NCBI GenBank assembly: GCA_035499555.1 | Contig: DATJYO010000047.1 | Span: 1-64,000, forward strand | DNA: 64,000 nucleotides | Reading direction: 5' to 3' | From: Bog-159 sp035499555 | GTDB taxonomy: Bacteria > Acidobacteriota > Terriglobia > Bryobacterales > Bryobacteraceae | In this document: piece after piece, positions 32,340 through 45,289 of the stretch | Numbering within the stretch: the first letter of the stretch is position 1 | Layout of the letters: every line of letters begins with the position of its first letter | The notes under the pieces: model-generated | Databases searched by the model: none | What the model was told of the DNA's origin: nothing | The model's input: the letters and a program-made list of their open reading frames with translations, nothing else | Made by a program: the position numbers and the translations under genes

Positions 32340-32946
32340 GCGGGGACTCCTCCATCGACTTCAAATACGCATCCAGTTCCTGGCGGATCGCCAGGCGGCC
32401 GCGGTGCAGGCGCGTCTTGATTACGTCCGTGCTCAGGTCCAGCACCTCGGCCGTCTCTTCCGTACTCAGTTCCTCTACATCGCGCAGCAGGACCACCGGG
32501 CGGTAGGTCTCCGGCAGACGCGCGATGGCCTGGTCCAGCACATGGCGCAGCTCGGCCTGCAGCAGTTGATCGTCCGGCAGCTTGGACCAGTCCGCGATCT
32601 GAAGTTTCATCTCGCCGCCGTCGCGCTCCAGCGCCGGCACGAATTCATCGAGCGACAGTTCGCGGGCGGGCGCGAACTGGCTCTTCCTCCGCTTCATCAG
32701 GCAGAAGTTCTTGGCGATCCGGAATACCCAGGACCGCACCCGCTCCGGCTCCCGAAGCTGGCTGAAATTCTCGAAGACCCGCAGCAGCGTGTCCTGCGAA
32801 ACCTCCTCGGCGTCTTCGCGATGGCCGCACATCAGCCAACTGTATTGGAATACCTTGTTCCGGAAGTGCTCGACAAAGCGTTCGAAGGCCGCGGGTTTAC
32901 CGGCCATCAGATCGCGCGCCAGTTGGACTTCGTTTTCCTTCTCCAA
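32323..32946 (-). CDS. ECF-type RNA polymerase sigma factor
   Basis: 207-aa sigma-70-family factor. Region 2 reads FQYSWLMCGHREDAEEVSQDTLLRVFENF and RSWVFRIAKNFCLM (each in part), and region 4 reads LPETYRPVVLLRDVEELSTEE ... VIKTRLHRGR (in part). Directs RNA polymerase to a stress regulon. Paired with the overlapping anti-sigma. It lies beside OsmC, UspA and an efflux operon, which fits a stress response, but its target promoters are not evident. Confidence 0.9.
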   Translation of the reverse strand: MEKENEVQLARDLMAGKPAAFERFVEHFRNKVFQYSWLMCGHREDAEEVSQDTLLRVFENFSQLREPERVRSWVFRIAKNFCLMKRRKSQFAPARELSLDEFVPALERDGGEMKLQIADWSKLPDDQLLQAELRHVLDQAIARLPETYRPVVLLRDVEELSTEETAEVLDLSTDVIKTRLHRGRLAIRQELDAYLKSMEESPHASRK

Positions 32947-32957
32947 ATACGCTCCCG

Positions 32958-33368
32958 CTATCCGATTGTAGCGGGAACGCGCGTGTCGAGTGTAATCTCG
33001 ATGGCGGGCGGGTGCACCAGCGTGTTGTGGATCAGGCAGGCCTTAACCGCGCGGAGAACGCCGGCTTCGTGCTCCGGGTCCAGGCTCGGCACCGTGACCG
33101 AGATCTGAAATGAGCTCAGACGCGCCGGAGCTTTGGCCTTCTCGGCCGTGACGCGCACCTCCAGATCCTCCGATGCCAGGCCGCGGGTGCGCAGATACTC
33201 AGCGGCATAGAAACCCGCGCAAGTTCCCAGGGATGCCAGCAGAAACTCCGGCGGGGTCATCCCCGCATCGGTGCCGTGATTGTCCGCCGGCTGATCGCAA
33301 ATGATGCGATGCCCGCGGGCCGCGGCTTCGAACTTCACGCCGCCCAGGTGATGTACTGTAACTTCCAT
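32958..33368 (-). CDS. OsmC-family peroxiredoxin-like protein
   Basis: 136-aa OsmC/Ohr-fold protein. The first conserved Cys is in PEFLLASLGTCAGFYAAEYL and the second in VKACLIHNTL; a glutamate pair and TPPE fit the family. Members reduce organic hydroperoxides with these two cysteines. The ATG at 33368 matches family start MEVTV and gives the usual length; the upstream extension has no counterpart. It is followed 11 bp later by the sigma-factor gene on the same strand. Confidence 0.85.
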   Translation of the reverse strand: MEVTVHHLGGVKFEAAARGHRIICDQPADNHGTDAGMTPPEFLLASLGTCAGFYAAEYLRTRGLASEDLEVRVTAEKAKAPARLSSFQISVTVPSLDPEHEAGVLRAVKACLIHNTLVHPPAIEITLDTRVPATIG

Positions 33369-33522
33369 GTTGTTCTTGTCCAATCCTGCAGATGCAGTTT
33401 GTCCCGCCGGGTAACACCCCAAGCCATATTATATATTCGGTCCTGATTGGCTGATTTAGACCATCCGGAAGTCTGCCACCTTCTGCGGCTTTCTGCATCT
33501 AATCAGGCGAGGAACGGATCAG

Positions 33523-33663
33523 ATGCACCCCGGTTTTGCTAGCCATCATTTCGCACCCTGGCGCGGATTCGGCGCCGTGCTTTGGATTTTGGCCACTGCG
33601 GCGGCCGGCGCTTTGGTCGTCTGGCATTACCTGAGTACCTGGATTTCGCTGCCGCTGATGTAA
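33523..33663 (+). CDS. Small single-helix membrane protein (46 aa)
   Basis: Unrecognised 46-aa protein. After a polar start (MHPGFASHHFAPWRGF) a hydrophobic segment (AVLWILATAAAGALVVW) forms one transmembrane helix. GAGGAA lies about 9 nt before the ATG, and the stop is 54 bp before UspA, so it may be co-transcribed with the stress gene. Real coding status rests on its ribosome-binding site and hydrophobicity alone. Confidence 0.5.
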   Translation: MHPGFASHHFAPWRGFGAVLWILATAAAGALVVWHYLSTWISLPLM

Positions 33664-33717
33664 GACACGCCGTGTCACCGGCGCCCCTGGATCGCATCCT
33701 GGAGCGTAGAGGCGATC

Positions 33718-34581
33718 ATGGCGGCAAATCACTTTCACAACATACTGATTCCGGTCGATTTCAGCGACTTGTCCGCGCTGGCCCTGCGCTATGCCGCGGC
33801 TCTGGCGCAGTGCTCCGGGGCGCGGATGGCTCTGGTCTACGCCCACACATTCTCGCCGCCTCCGTATTTCACCGGCCATAATCTGAACGAACTGGAACGC
33901 CAGTTCCGCGCCTCTTTTACCGAGGCGGAACAAGCCCTCCGCCAGTTCGCCGTGTCCACGCTCGGCGCCGCCGCGGGTGTGGAAGCGCAGGTATTGGAAG
34001 GCACGCCGGCGGACACCATCCTCAAATACGCGGCGGACCGCCAGATCGACCTCATCGCCATGGGCACGCACGGCCGCAGCGGCGTCAATCGCTGGATGCT
34101 GGGCTCGGTCGCGGAGCGCGTGCTGCGCGCCAGCGAGATTCCGGTGTTGACCGTGCGCCCGGCGCCGTCCGCCGCCGGACCGGCCGCCATCCGCCGCATC
34201 CTGTGCCCGGTGAACAACACCGCGCCCGCGCGCCGGGCGCTGACCACCGCCATGGACCTGGCATCCTGCATCGGCGCGCGGCTCACCGTGGTGCATGTGA
34301 AAGAAGATGCGGCGACGGATTCCATCCAGGATCTCTGCGCCTGGGTAGCCGGAAACCGGCGCGGAACCTGCGAGGTGCGCGAAGTGGTCCGCCAGGGCGA
34401 TGCGGCCGCCGAGATCATCGCCGCCACAGCGGAGGAGGATTGCGGACTGGCGGTGATCGGCGCGCAGCACCGGGCCTTCTTCGACTCCACCGTGTTGGGG
34501 ACGACGACGGTTCGCGTGGTGCGGCATGCGCGCTGTCCGGTGTTGACCGTCACCGGCCCGGGATCCCCCAAAGAAGCCTGA
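33718..34581 (+). CDS. Tandem universal stress protein (UspA)
   Basis: 287-aa protein made of two Usp domains. The first (about 1-148) begins FHNILIPVDFSDLSALALRYA and ends with the ATP-binding GTHGRSGVNRWMLGSVAERV, the G-2x-G-9x-G(S/T) pattern. The second (about 158-285) begins RILCPVNNTAPARRAL but its end (IGAQHRAFFDSTVLGTTT) departs from the nucleotide pattern, so only the first domain may bind ATP. A stress-response role is general to the family. It precedes the efflux genes by about 110 bp. Confidence 0.92.
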   Translation: MAANHFHNILIPVDFSDLSALALRYAAALAQCSGARMALVYAHTFSPPPYFTGHNLNELERQFRASFTEAEQALRQFAVSTLGAAAGVEAQVLEGTPADTILKYAADRQIDLIAMGTHGRSGVNRWMLGSVAERVLRASEIPVLTVRPAPSAAGPAAIRRILCPVNNTAPARRALTTAMDLASCIGARLTVVHVKEDAATDSIQDLCAWVAGNRRGTCEVREVVRQGDAAAEIIAATAEEDCGLAVIGAQHRAFFDSTVLGTTTVRVVRHARCPVLTVTGPGSPKEA

Positions 34582-34690
34582 GAAGCGCGGCCTACGACCG
34601 CCTCTTCTATGAGGAGCGGCCGCCGACCGTTTGTCACCCCCTGGGCGGTTTCGCATCCTGGAAAAACAGAGCTATCGTAATTCAGATCCG

Positions 34691-36034
34691 ATGCTAAAGA
34701 ATCTATCGTTTCTCTTGATCTTGGCCGTGCCGGTCCGGGCCCAGGAGCCGCTTTCGCTGAACCAGGCCGTGCAACTGGCCGTGACCCACAACCAGACCAT
34801 CGCCGCCGCGGCGGCGGGTGCGAAGGCGGCGCAGGCCGGCATCCACGAAGCCCGCAGCGGATGGCTGCCGAAGCTGAACTACTCCGAATCGTGGACCCGC
34901 AGCGACAATCCCGTATTCGTGTTCAGCTCGCTGCTGACCCAGCACCAGTTCACCATGGACAACTTCCAACTGGGACCTCTGAACCGTCCGGACGCGTTGA
35001 ACAATTTTCAGTCGCAGCTTAGCGTGGACCAGGTGATCTACGACGGCGGCCGGACTTCCCAGGCTGTGCGTTCCGCCGAACTGATGCACCAGTCCTCGGA
35101 CGAGCTCGGCCGCCAGGCGCACATGAGCGTGCTGGCCGGGGTGGCGCGCGCGTACTACGGAGCGCTGCTGGCCGAAGCCAGCCTGAAGGCTGCCGCGGAA
35201 TCCCTGCGCTCGGCGGACGCCGATCTGAAACTCGCCGAGTCGGTGCATGCCGCCGGGATGTCCACCGAAGTGGACGTGCTTTCGATTCGCGTCCATCGCG
35301 CACAAGTGGAAGAGCAGCGCATACGCCGCGCGGCCGACCTGGATGTGGCTCGCGCCGCGTTGAACGATGCGCTGGGCCTGCCCCTCGACACGCCGCATCG
35401 ATTGACCACCGGCCTGGAAGTGGTTCCCCAGGCGAAGCAGCCGCTGGCGGATTACGAAAGCGCCGCCATCGCCGACCGCCCGGAAACGCGCGCATTGAAA
35501 CTCGCCGCCAACCTGGCGCAGGCGCAGATCCGCACGGCCCACGGCGCGCTGCTGCCGCAGGTGGGCGTGCACGCCGCCTTCGAAGCCGATCGCCAGCGCT
35601 TTGTCGATCGGGGCGGCGCCAACTGGCTGGCCGCCGTCTCCCTGCAATGGAACCTGTTCAACGGATTCGGCGACAAGGCCCGCATCGCAGCGGCCGCCGA
35701 AGGCCTGCACCGCGCCGAGGCCGAACAGGAACGCGCGCGCTCGGGGATCCAACTGGAAGTGCGGCGCGCCTACGCGGACTTGAGCGCGGCCGCGCAGCGG
35801 ATTCACGTGGCCGAGTCGGCCATCGCCGAGGCTGAGGAGAGCCGCCGCATCACGCAGAATCGCTACCAGGCCGGTCTGGCGACCGTGACCGATCTGCTGC
35901 GCACCGAAACCGCGGTGCTGGAGAGCCAGACCCGCTACCTGGCCGCGGTGCACGATCAGCGGGTGGCGGCGGTGGCGCTGGACCTGGCGGCGGGAACCTT
36001 GACGGAAGGATCGGAGGTATTACGTGGCAATTAA
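34691..36034 (+). CDS. TolC-family outer-membrane efflux protein
   Basis: 447-aa protein with signal peptide MLKNLSFLLILAVPVRAQ and two repeats of the OEP domain (LSLNQAVQLAVTHNQTIAAA; long coiled-coil helices with Ala/Glu/Arg; LATVTDLLRTETAVLESQTRYL, cited in part). It forms a trimeric channel-tunnel for the following adaptor and RND pump. The ATG giving the signal peptide is chosen over an upstream in-frame ATG. Its 3' end overlaps the adaptor gene by 11 bases. Confidence 0.9.
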   Translation: MLKNLSFLLILAVPVRAQEPLSLNQAVQLAVTHNQTIAAAAAGAKAAQAGIHEARSGWLPKLNYSESWTRSDNPVFVFSSLLTQHQFTMDNFQLGPLNRPDALNNFQSQLSVDQVIYDGGRTSQAVRSAELMHQSSDELGRQAHMSVLAGVARAYYGALLAEASLKAAAESLRSADADLKLAESVHAAGMSTEVDVLSIRVHRAQVEEQRIRRAADLDVARAALNDALGLPLDTPHRLTTGLEVVPQAKQPLADYESAAIADRPETRALKLAANLAQAQIRTAHGALLPQVGVHAAFEADRQRFVDRGGANWLAAVSLQWNLFNGFGDKARIAAAAEGLHRAEAEQERARSGIQLEVRRAYADLSAAAQRIHVAESAIAEAEESRRITQNRYQAGLATVTDLLRTETAVLESQTRYLAAVHDQRVAAVALDLAAGTLTEGSEVLRGN

Positions 36035-37177
36035 GGTGGCGGGTGGCGGGTGGCTGCTGGCGGCCGGTTTGCTGGTCCTGGCCGGCTGCGGCAGTGAGCC
36101 GCGCAGGAGTGAAGCGCCGGCATCGGCGCCCGTAACGGTACAGACGGTGGCGGCCGCGGCCGAGCAGTGGCCGGCCGGATACGAGGCCGTGGGCACCGTG
36201 CGCGCGCGTACCGCGGCAGCCCTATCGAGCAAAGTGATGACGTATGTGCGCGAGGTGCGCGTGCAGGCCGGCGACCGCGTGCGTGAGGGGGATCTGCTGG
36301 TGACGCTGGACGCCCGCGATCTGGATGCCAACTACCAGCGCGCCGAAGCCGGACGCGACGAGGCCCGCAGCGCGCAGGCCGAAGCCGACCAGGGATTGGC
36401 CGCCGCCAAGGCGCAACTGGACCTGGCCAAGGTCACCTTCAGCCGCATGCAGGAGCTGTACGACAAGAAATCCATCTCCAACCAGGAATACGATGAAGCC
36501 ACCGCCCGGCGGAAGTCCGCGGAAGCGGCGTACGAGATGGCCGCGGCCAAGGGCGCGCAGGTGCGTGCCAGAATCGCGCAGGCCGAACAAGAAGTGCGGG
36601 CGGCGGGGGTCATGCGCGGCTACGCCGAGATACGCGCGCCGTTCGCGGGCGTGGTGACCGCCAAGACGGCCGAGCCTGGCAGTATGGCCACTCCCGGCAT
36701 GCCGCTGCTGACACTGGAGCGCGACGGCGCTTACCGGCTGGAAGCCGCCGTGGAGGAATCGCGGGTCAAGTCCATTCACACCGGACAGCCCGTTTCGGTG
36801 AACCTGGAAGCGCTCGACCGTACTCTCGACGCGCGCGTGACGGAAATCGTGCCGGCGGTGGACGCGGCGTCGCGCGCCTACACGGTGAAGATCGACCTGC
36901 CGGCCGTCGCGCAGTTGCGGTCCGGCATGTTCGGACGAGCCGTCTTCGCCGCCGGCACGCGCGACGTGGTGGCCGTGCCGTCCGCCGCCGTGGCTGTGCG
37001 CGGGCAACTCCAATCCGTCATGGTGGTGGATGGCGGCATGGCTCACACCCGGCTCATCACCGTCGGGCAGAAGTCCGGCGACCGGCTGGAAGTGCTGTCG
37101 GGCCTGAGCGCCGGCGAACATGTGGTCAGCCCCCTGCCGCCGGGCCTGGCGGATGGCGCGCGCGTGGAGGCCCGGCC

Positions 37178-37181
<4 letters not shown>
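36024..37181 (+). CDS. RND efflux periplasmic adaptor (membrane fusion protein)
   Basis: 385-aa lipoprotein. Lipobox LVLAGC places the acyl-Cys at about residue 22. The biotinyl-lipoyl-like halves are YVREVRVQAGDRVREGDLLVTLD and GYAEIRAPFAGVVTAKTAEPGSM (cited in part), separated by an alpha-hairpin. The C-terminal barrel and membrane-proximal domains follow. Links the RND permease to TolC. Start GTG overlaps tolC and the end overlaps the permease (GTGA). Confidence 0.92.
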
Positions 37182-40299
<3,118 letters not shown>

Positions 40300-40303
<4 letters not shown>

Positions 40304-40488
40304 CTATCGACCGCTACCTGCGCCTGATCGCAGGCTTTTTCGTAATGCTCAGCCTGGCGCTGGGCCACTGGGTGAATCCCGCCTGGTATTGGTTCACGGC
40401 GTTTGTGGGACTCAACCTGTTCCAGTCCGCATTTACTAACTGGTGTCCCATGATGTGGTTCCTGAGTAAGTTGGGGGTAAGAGCGTAA
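40300..40488 (+). CDS. DUF2892 (YgaP-like) small membrane protein
   Basis: 62-aa protein with two hydrophobic helices (LIAGFFVMLSLALGHWV; WFTAFVGLNLFQSAFT) and the family motif NWCPM with its Cys. DUF2892 proteins are small inner-membrane proteins; YgaP's helices belong to the same family fused to rhodanese. It overlaps the pump gene (ATGA), so it is made together with the efflux system, possibly as an accessory subunit. Confidence 0.88.
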
Positions 40489-40519
40489 CCGCGGCGTCAC
40501 AGGTTCGCGCCGGCAGCCC

Positions 40520-42250
40520 CTACGGCCGCAGCGCCGTGAGCCCCGCGGCCCCGGTCTGCGCCAATCCCCCGGAAGAACGCAGCCGCTGCTCCAGTTTCTC
40601 CAGGTGCTGGCGCAGCGCGCCATCGTCCGGCGCCAGTTGCAGAGCGCGCTCGAAGTCGCCGGCCGCCGCGGCCAACCGATCGGCGGACTCGTACCACTCC
40701 CCGCGCAGCACATAAGCCGCCTTCGAAGACGGATCCAACTCGATGGCGCGCGCGAAAGCGTCCAGCGCCTCCGGCAGCTTGCCCTGCCGGGTGCGAATGA
40801 TCCCGATCCTTATATACAGCGAAGCCCGCGGCAACAGCCGCGCCGCGGCAGCCAGCACGTGGACCGCGTCCTCGAACTTGGCCAGACACTCCTCGGTCCG
40901 GCCGCGCAGCGTCATCATGGGGATGTCGCGGTCGAAGCGCGCGGGCACCTGGTGCAGGAAATCCTCCGCCTCGCCGCAGCGGCGCTGGTTGATGTAAGCG
41001 ATCGCCACGTTGTAATAGGGAATCGGGCTGTCGGGCGCTTTCACCAGGGCATCCTTCCACAGCAGCACTTCGTCCCCCCAAATCCGGCTGCGGGCGTAAC
41101 AAAGTCCGCCCAGTATCACGGCGATCGAAACGCAGAGGGCCGCCAGGCGCGGCTGCGGCATGCGCGCCCGCAGCAGAAACTCCAACAGCACCAGGATCAG
41201 CGCCAGCGCCGGCAGATACAGGCGGTGTTCCACCTGCGGATCGAGAAGCGGCACAACGGATGACGTCGGCGCCAGCAGCACAACGAAGAGTAAGATGCCG
41301 AAGCTGGCCAGCCGATAGCGCCGCCGGAAGTATATCGCCGCACTAAGTATGACGGCAATGCCGATCAGTCCGAAGATACTGCCGTGATCGAGGATGGTCC
41401 GGGAAATCGGAACATTGGGTCTCAGCGTCTGGCCTACGGGCAGGATCAGCAGACGGATGTAAGTGAAGAAGACGCGGCACTCGGTAAAGAAGTACTGCGC
41501 CCAGGTGAATTCGTGCAGCCGGAAGCCCGCGCTCGGCGATTGCGCCACGATGCGCCACACCGCGATCCCCGCCATTAGCCCGCAAACGGCCAGCGGCAGA
41601 TAAAGCCGCCAGTTCCGGCGCAGGTCCGCCAGCGAGAAGTCCGCATTCCAGTAAAGGTCCGTCAGCAGCAGCACCGGGATCAGCACCACGGCCTGTTCCT
41701 TGCTGGCGGAGGCCGCGGCGAGCAGAAGCAACACCGCCGCCGACGCCGGCCAGCTCAGCCGGCCGGGCAAGCGATACAAAAACAGGGCCAGCGCGGCCAG
41801 TATGAAGAAGGCGCAAAGCGTTTCCGAGCGGCTGGCGATGTAAGCTACCGATTCGGTCTGAATCGGATGCAGCAGAAACACGCCCGCGGCGAATGCCGTC
41901 AGCAAGTCCTGTTTCCATCCCGCCGCCGAGGTGCGATATAGAATCAATAACTTCCGTACCACCAGAAAAACCAACGCGGTGTTCAGGACATGGATGGCTA
42001 TATTGACCAGGTGATATCCCAGGGGGCGGTCGCCGAAAGCCAAGTGATTGAGCCAGAAGCTGAGATAGAGCATGGGCCGGAGCCCACTTATCCAGAAGAT
42101 CAGAGGTTGTGCAGCTTCGGCCGGTTTGGCATAGCGCTGGATGGTATCGTCATATACAAATGGGCCGGTAAGTGCCGGACCATAAGCGGCCAGGGCCAAC
42201 GCCCAAACCACGCCAAAATATACCCAGGGTCGCCGGGGCCGCTCCGCCAT
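40520..42250 (-). CDS. TMTC-like membrane protein with TPR repeats
   Basis: 576-aa protein. About ten hydrophobic helices in the first 400 residues hold PFVYDDTIQRY in the first loop (the DD acidic pair of TMTC-type GT-C mannosyltransferases) and LLHPIQTESVAYIASRSETL. The C-terminal 170 residues have TPR units (ALDAFARAIELDPSSKAAYVLRGEWY in part). Eukaryotic TMTC proteins O-mannosylate cadherins; bacterial members are uncharacterised. Probably involved in glycosylating envelope proteins. Divergent from cydA. Confidence 0.78.
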   Translation of the reverse strand: MAERPRRPWVYFGVVWALALAAYGPALTGPFVYDDTIQRYAKPAEAAQPLIFWISGLRPMLYLSFWLNHLAFGDRPLGYHLVNIAIHVLNTALVFLVVRKLLILYRTSAAGWKQDLLTAFAAGVFLLHPIQTESVAYIASRSETLCAFFILAALALFLYRLPGRLSWPASAAVLLLLAAASASKEQAVVLIPVLLLTDLYWNADFSLADLRRNWRLYLPLAVCGLMAGIAVWRIVAQSPSAGFRLHEFTWAQYFFTECRVFFTYIRLLILPVGQTLRPNVPISRTILDHGSIFGLIGIAVILSAAIYFRRRYRLASFGILLFVVLLAPTSSVVPLLDPQVEHRLYLPALALILVLLEFLLRARMPQPRLAALCVSIAVILGGLCYARSRIWGDEVLLWKDALVKAPDSPIPYYNVAIAYINQRRCGEAEDFLHQVPARFDRDIPMMTLRGRTEECLAKFEDAVHVLAAAARLLPRASLYIRIGIIRTRQGKLPEALDAFARAIELDPSSKAAYVLRGEWYESADRLAAAAGDFERALQLAPDDGALRQHLEKLEQRLRSSGGLAQTGAAGLTALRP

Positions 42251-42424
42251 GGAGTAGAAACGGCGATCGCACTTAGAAGTTGCGCGACGTCCGGGAGTGC
42301 CGGGCTATCGGACGTGTTAAAGATAACAGCTTCGCGCGGAACCGTCCGTTAGCTCACGGAGTCCGCCGCTTTCCCGCTGCCCGTTGCCGCGTGCGAATAT
42401 GAGAAGAGGGCAACCTCCGAAATC

Positions 42425-43744
42425 ATGGACGCACTGACGATTCACCGCCTGCACTTCGCCTTCACCGTCACCTTCCACTACATATTTCCGCAGCTCACCA
42501 TGGGACTGGCGCTGTTGCTGGTCATACTCAAGACCATGGCCCTGCGCACCGGCGACGAACATTACAACCGCGCCGCGCGATTCTGGGCGCGCATCTTCGG
42601 CGTCAGCTTCGCCATGGGCGTGGTCACCGGCATCCCCATGGAGTTTCAGTTCGGCACCAACTGGTCGCGCTTCTCCCGCGCCGCCGGCGGTGTGATCGGC
42701 CAGACGCTGGCCATGGAAGGCGTGTTCTCGTTTTTTCTGGAGTCGAGTTTCCTGGGCCTGTTCCTGTTCGGCGAAAAGAAGCTGGGGCCCAAGGCCCACT
42801 GGTTCGCCGGACTCCTGGTCTTCGCCGGATCGTGGCTCTCCGGATTCTTCATCGTGGCCACCGACGCCTGGATGCAGCATCCCGTGGGCTACATATTGGG
42901 ACCGCACGGCGAGATCCTGCTCTCCAGCTTCTGGGGACTGCTGCTGAACCCGTGGCTGTTCTGGCAGTATCTGCACAACATGACCGGCGCGGTGGTGACG
43001 GGCAGTTTCGTGATGGCGGCGGTCGGCGCCTTCTATCTGCTGGTGAAACGCCAGGAGCCGTACGGGCGCACCTTCGTACGGCTGGGCGTGATCGCCGGCA
43101 TCGTGGCATCGGCCATGATGTTGTTTCCCACCGGCGATCAGCAGGGCAAGAATGTGGCCTTCAACCAACCCGCGACTCTGGCCGCCATGGAAGCGTTGTT
43201 CGGCACCGAGGAAGGCGCGCCGCTCGCTTTGATCGGACAGCCCGACGTGCAGAACAGGCGTCTCGATAATCCGCTGACGATTCCGCGCGCGCTCAGCTTC
43301 CTCACCTATCAGCGCTGGAAGGCGCAGGTGCGCGGCCTGGAAGCCTTTCCACCGGACAACTGGCCGGACAACATCCCGCTGCTGTATTTCAGCTATCACA
43401 TCATGGTGGGGCTGGGGACCATCTTCATCGCCGTGATGGCCCTGGCCGCCTTGCAGCTCTGGCGCGGCCGGCTGTTTGGCGAACGCTGGCTGCTATGGCT
43501 GTTGATGCTGGCCGCGCCGTTTCCGTTCATCGCCAACACGGCCGGATGGGTCACCGCGGAGCTCGGCCGGCAGCCCTGGATCATCTACGGGCTGATGCGC
43601 ACGTCGGCGGGCGTATCGGCCCAGGTTTCGGGAGGCAATGCGCTGTTTACGCTGATCGGCTTCATGGGCATGTATACCGTGCTGGCGATGCTGTTCCTGC
43701 TGCTGGTCTATCGCGAGATCGAGCACGGGCCGGAGGGTGTGTGA
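42425..43744 (+). CDS. cydA: Cytochrome bd ubiquinol oxidase subunit I
   Basis: 439-aa quinol oxidase subunit. His18 in FHYIFPQLTMGL matches the heme b595 axial ligand; GQTLAMEGVFSFFLESSFLG and GTEEGAPLALIGQPD are CydA signatures (cited in part). At about 440 residues it is shorter than the 522-aa E. coli protein, which indicates a short Q-loop of the CioA/S type. It reduces oxygen at high affinity with electrons from quinol, without pumping protons. Coupled to cydB (TGATG). Confidence 0.95.
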   Translation: MDALTIHRLHFAFTVTFHYIFPQLTMGLALLLVILKTMALRTGDEHYNRAARFWARIFGVSFAMGVVTGIPMEFQFGTNWSRFSRAAGGVIGQTLAMEGVFSFFLESSFLGLFLFGEKKLGPKAHWFAGLLVFAGSWLSGFFIVATDAWMQHPVGYILGPHGEILLSSFWGLLLNPWLFWQYLHNMTGAVVTGSFVMAAVGAFYLLVKRQEPYGRTFVRLGVIAGIVASAMMLFPTGDQQGKNVAFNQPATLAAMEALFGTEEGAPLALIGQPDVQNRRLDNPLTIPRALSFLTYQRWKAQVRGLEAFPPDNWPDNIPLLYFSYHIMVGLGTIFIAVMALAALQLWRGRLFGERWLLWLLMLAAPFPFIANTAGWVTAELGRQPWIIYGLMRTSAGVSAQVSGGNALFTLIGFMGMYTVLAMLFLLLVYREIEHGPEGV

Positions 43745-44796
43745 TGCAGACCGTCTGGTTCATGCTGGTGGCAGTGATGATCGCGCTGTACGTGGTGCTG
43801 GACGGCTTCGATCTGGGCGCAGGCATCGTGCAACTCCTGGTCTCCCGCACCGAGGCCGAACGGGCCCTGGTGCTGCGCTCCATCGGGCCGGTTTGGGACG
43901 GCAACGAAGTCTGGCTGCTGGCCGGCGGCGGCACGCTGTATTTCGCCTTCCCGGCGCTGTACGCTTCCAGCTTCAGCGGATTCTATCTGCCGCTGATGAT
44001 GGTGCTGTGGCTGCTGATCCTGCGCGGCATCTCCATCGAGTTCCGGAACCACATCGACAGCCTGGTGTGGAAACCGTTCTGGGATGCCGTCTTCGGCGGC
44101 GCCAGCGCGCTGCTGGCCATCTTCTTCGGCGCGGCCCTGGGCAACGTGGTGCGCGGCGTACCCCTGGACCAGGCCGATGAATTTTTCCTGCCGCTGTGGA
44201 CCAACTTCGGGTTGGGTAAGAACGTGGGCATTCTGGACTGGTACACGGTGCTGGTGGCGGTGACCGCATTCGCCACCCTGTTGGTGCACGGCGCACTGTG
44301 GGTGGCCTTGAAGACGGATGGCGCCCTCGCGGCGCGGGCGCGGGCCGCCGCGCGCTTCGCCTGGTGGGCCCTGGCGTCGCTGACCGTGCTCATCACCTGG
44401 GCCAGCTTCGCCATCCAGCCGCGGCTCCAGGAAAGCTTTGCCGCGCGGCCGTGGGGCTACGTATTTCCGCTGCTGGCCATCGTGGGATTGCTGGGAATGC
44501 GCGCGATGATGCGCCGCGAGATGCCGGCGTTCCTCTGCTCGGCGGTCTACATCGTGGGCATGCTCACCAGCGCCGCCTTCGGCTTATATCCGTATGTGCT
44601 GCCGTCCAACGCCGATCCCCGCGCGGGGCTGACCGTGTATAACGCCGCCGCCGCGCCCTACGGTTTGAAAGTCGGCCTGGCGTGGTTCATCCCGGGGATG
44701 CTCCTGGCCACGGCGTACTTTGTGTATACCTATCGGAACTTTGCAGGCAAAGTGACGGCCGAAGATCACGGGACGTACAGCGGCGGCTCACGCTAG
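43744..44796 (+). CDS. cydB: Cytochrome bd ubiquinol oxidase subunit II
   Basis: 350-aa membrane subunit with the CydB N-terminus WFMLVAVMIALYVVLDGFDLG, then IGPVWDGNEVWLLAGGGTLYFAFP and the usual nine or so helices (cited in part). The start is the ATG overlapping the cydA stop. No small CydX gene is visible afterwards; the 3' end overlaps the convergent MOSC gene by 9 bases. Confidence 0.95.
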   Translation: MQTVWFMLVAVMIALYVVLDGFDLGAGIVQLLVSRTEAERALVLRSIGPVWDGNEVWLLAGGGTLYFAFPALYASSFSGFYLPLMMVLWLLILRGISIEFRNHIDSLVWKPFWDAVFGGASALLAIFFGAALGNVVRGVPLDQADEFFLPLWTNFGLGKNVGILDWYTVLVAVTAFATLLVHGALWVALKTDGALAARARAAARFAWWALASLTVLITWASFAIQPRLQESFAARPWGYVFPLLAIVGLLGMRAMMRREMPAFLCSAVYIVGMLTSAAFGLYPYVLPSNADPRAGLTVYNAAAAPYGLKVGLAWFIPGMLLATAYFVYTYRNFAGKVTAEDHGTYSGGSR

Positions 44797-45288
44797 CGCG
44801 GCGATCTGCTCAATCACGTCCTGCGCATGTACCGGGCCGGGCGTGATGACCCGCGCATAGAAGCCGCTCATCCCCCAGCGCGGCGACGCCGGATCGCCCG
44901 ACTTCACCTGCGGATCGTAAATCTCCTCTTTGATCGACGGACCGTAGACATCGAGTGCCGTGCAGGGGCCGCGCACCTTGGTGATTTCGAGCACGGCGGC
45001 GCCGGCGCGAAGCTGGTCCCCGATCCGTAACTGGCGGCGGTCAAGCCCGCGCGTGGTGAGGTTTTCGCCCAGGGCGCCGTAGAAGACCGGATACCCGCGG
45101 GCCTTCAATTCATCGATGGCTTCGGCGGCGATCAGCAACACCGCCTGCCGGGGGCCGCCATGGATCAGCGGATGCGCCCAGGAATCGCCCAGGATCCCCT
45201 GCGGCGTGATCCTGGCGTATGCGACCGGGCGTTTGGGCAGCCCGCCGGCAGATGTGTTGATCTGAACGATGACGCCCGCGAGGGCCAC
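44788..45288 (-). CDS. MOSC-domain protein
   Basis: 166-aa stand-alone MOSC domain protein. Motifs: GDSWAHPLIHGGPRQAVLLI, GENLTTRGLDRRQLRIGDQLRAG and the conserved Cys in TKVRGPCTALDVYG (cited in part). MOSC proteins of the YiiM type bind or transfer sulfur/molybdenum cofactor and act in reduction of N-hydroxylated compounds. It lies 1 bp after glnA on the same strand, so co-transcription is likely. Confidence 0.88.
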   Translation of the reverse strand: MALAGVIVQINTSAGGLPKRPVAYARITPQGILGDSWAHPLIHGGPRQAVLLIAAEAIDELKARGYPVFYGALGENLTTRGLDRRQLRIGDQLRAGAAVLEITKVRGPCTALDVYGPSIKEEIYDPQVKSGDPASPRWGMSGFYARVITPGPVHAQDVIEQIAALA

Positions 45289-45289
45289 C

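Noticed and set aside
43744..44796. A CydX small subunit after cydB
   Set aside because: The cydB stop already overlaps the convergent MOSC gene; no small frame fits.
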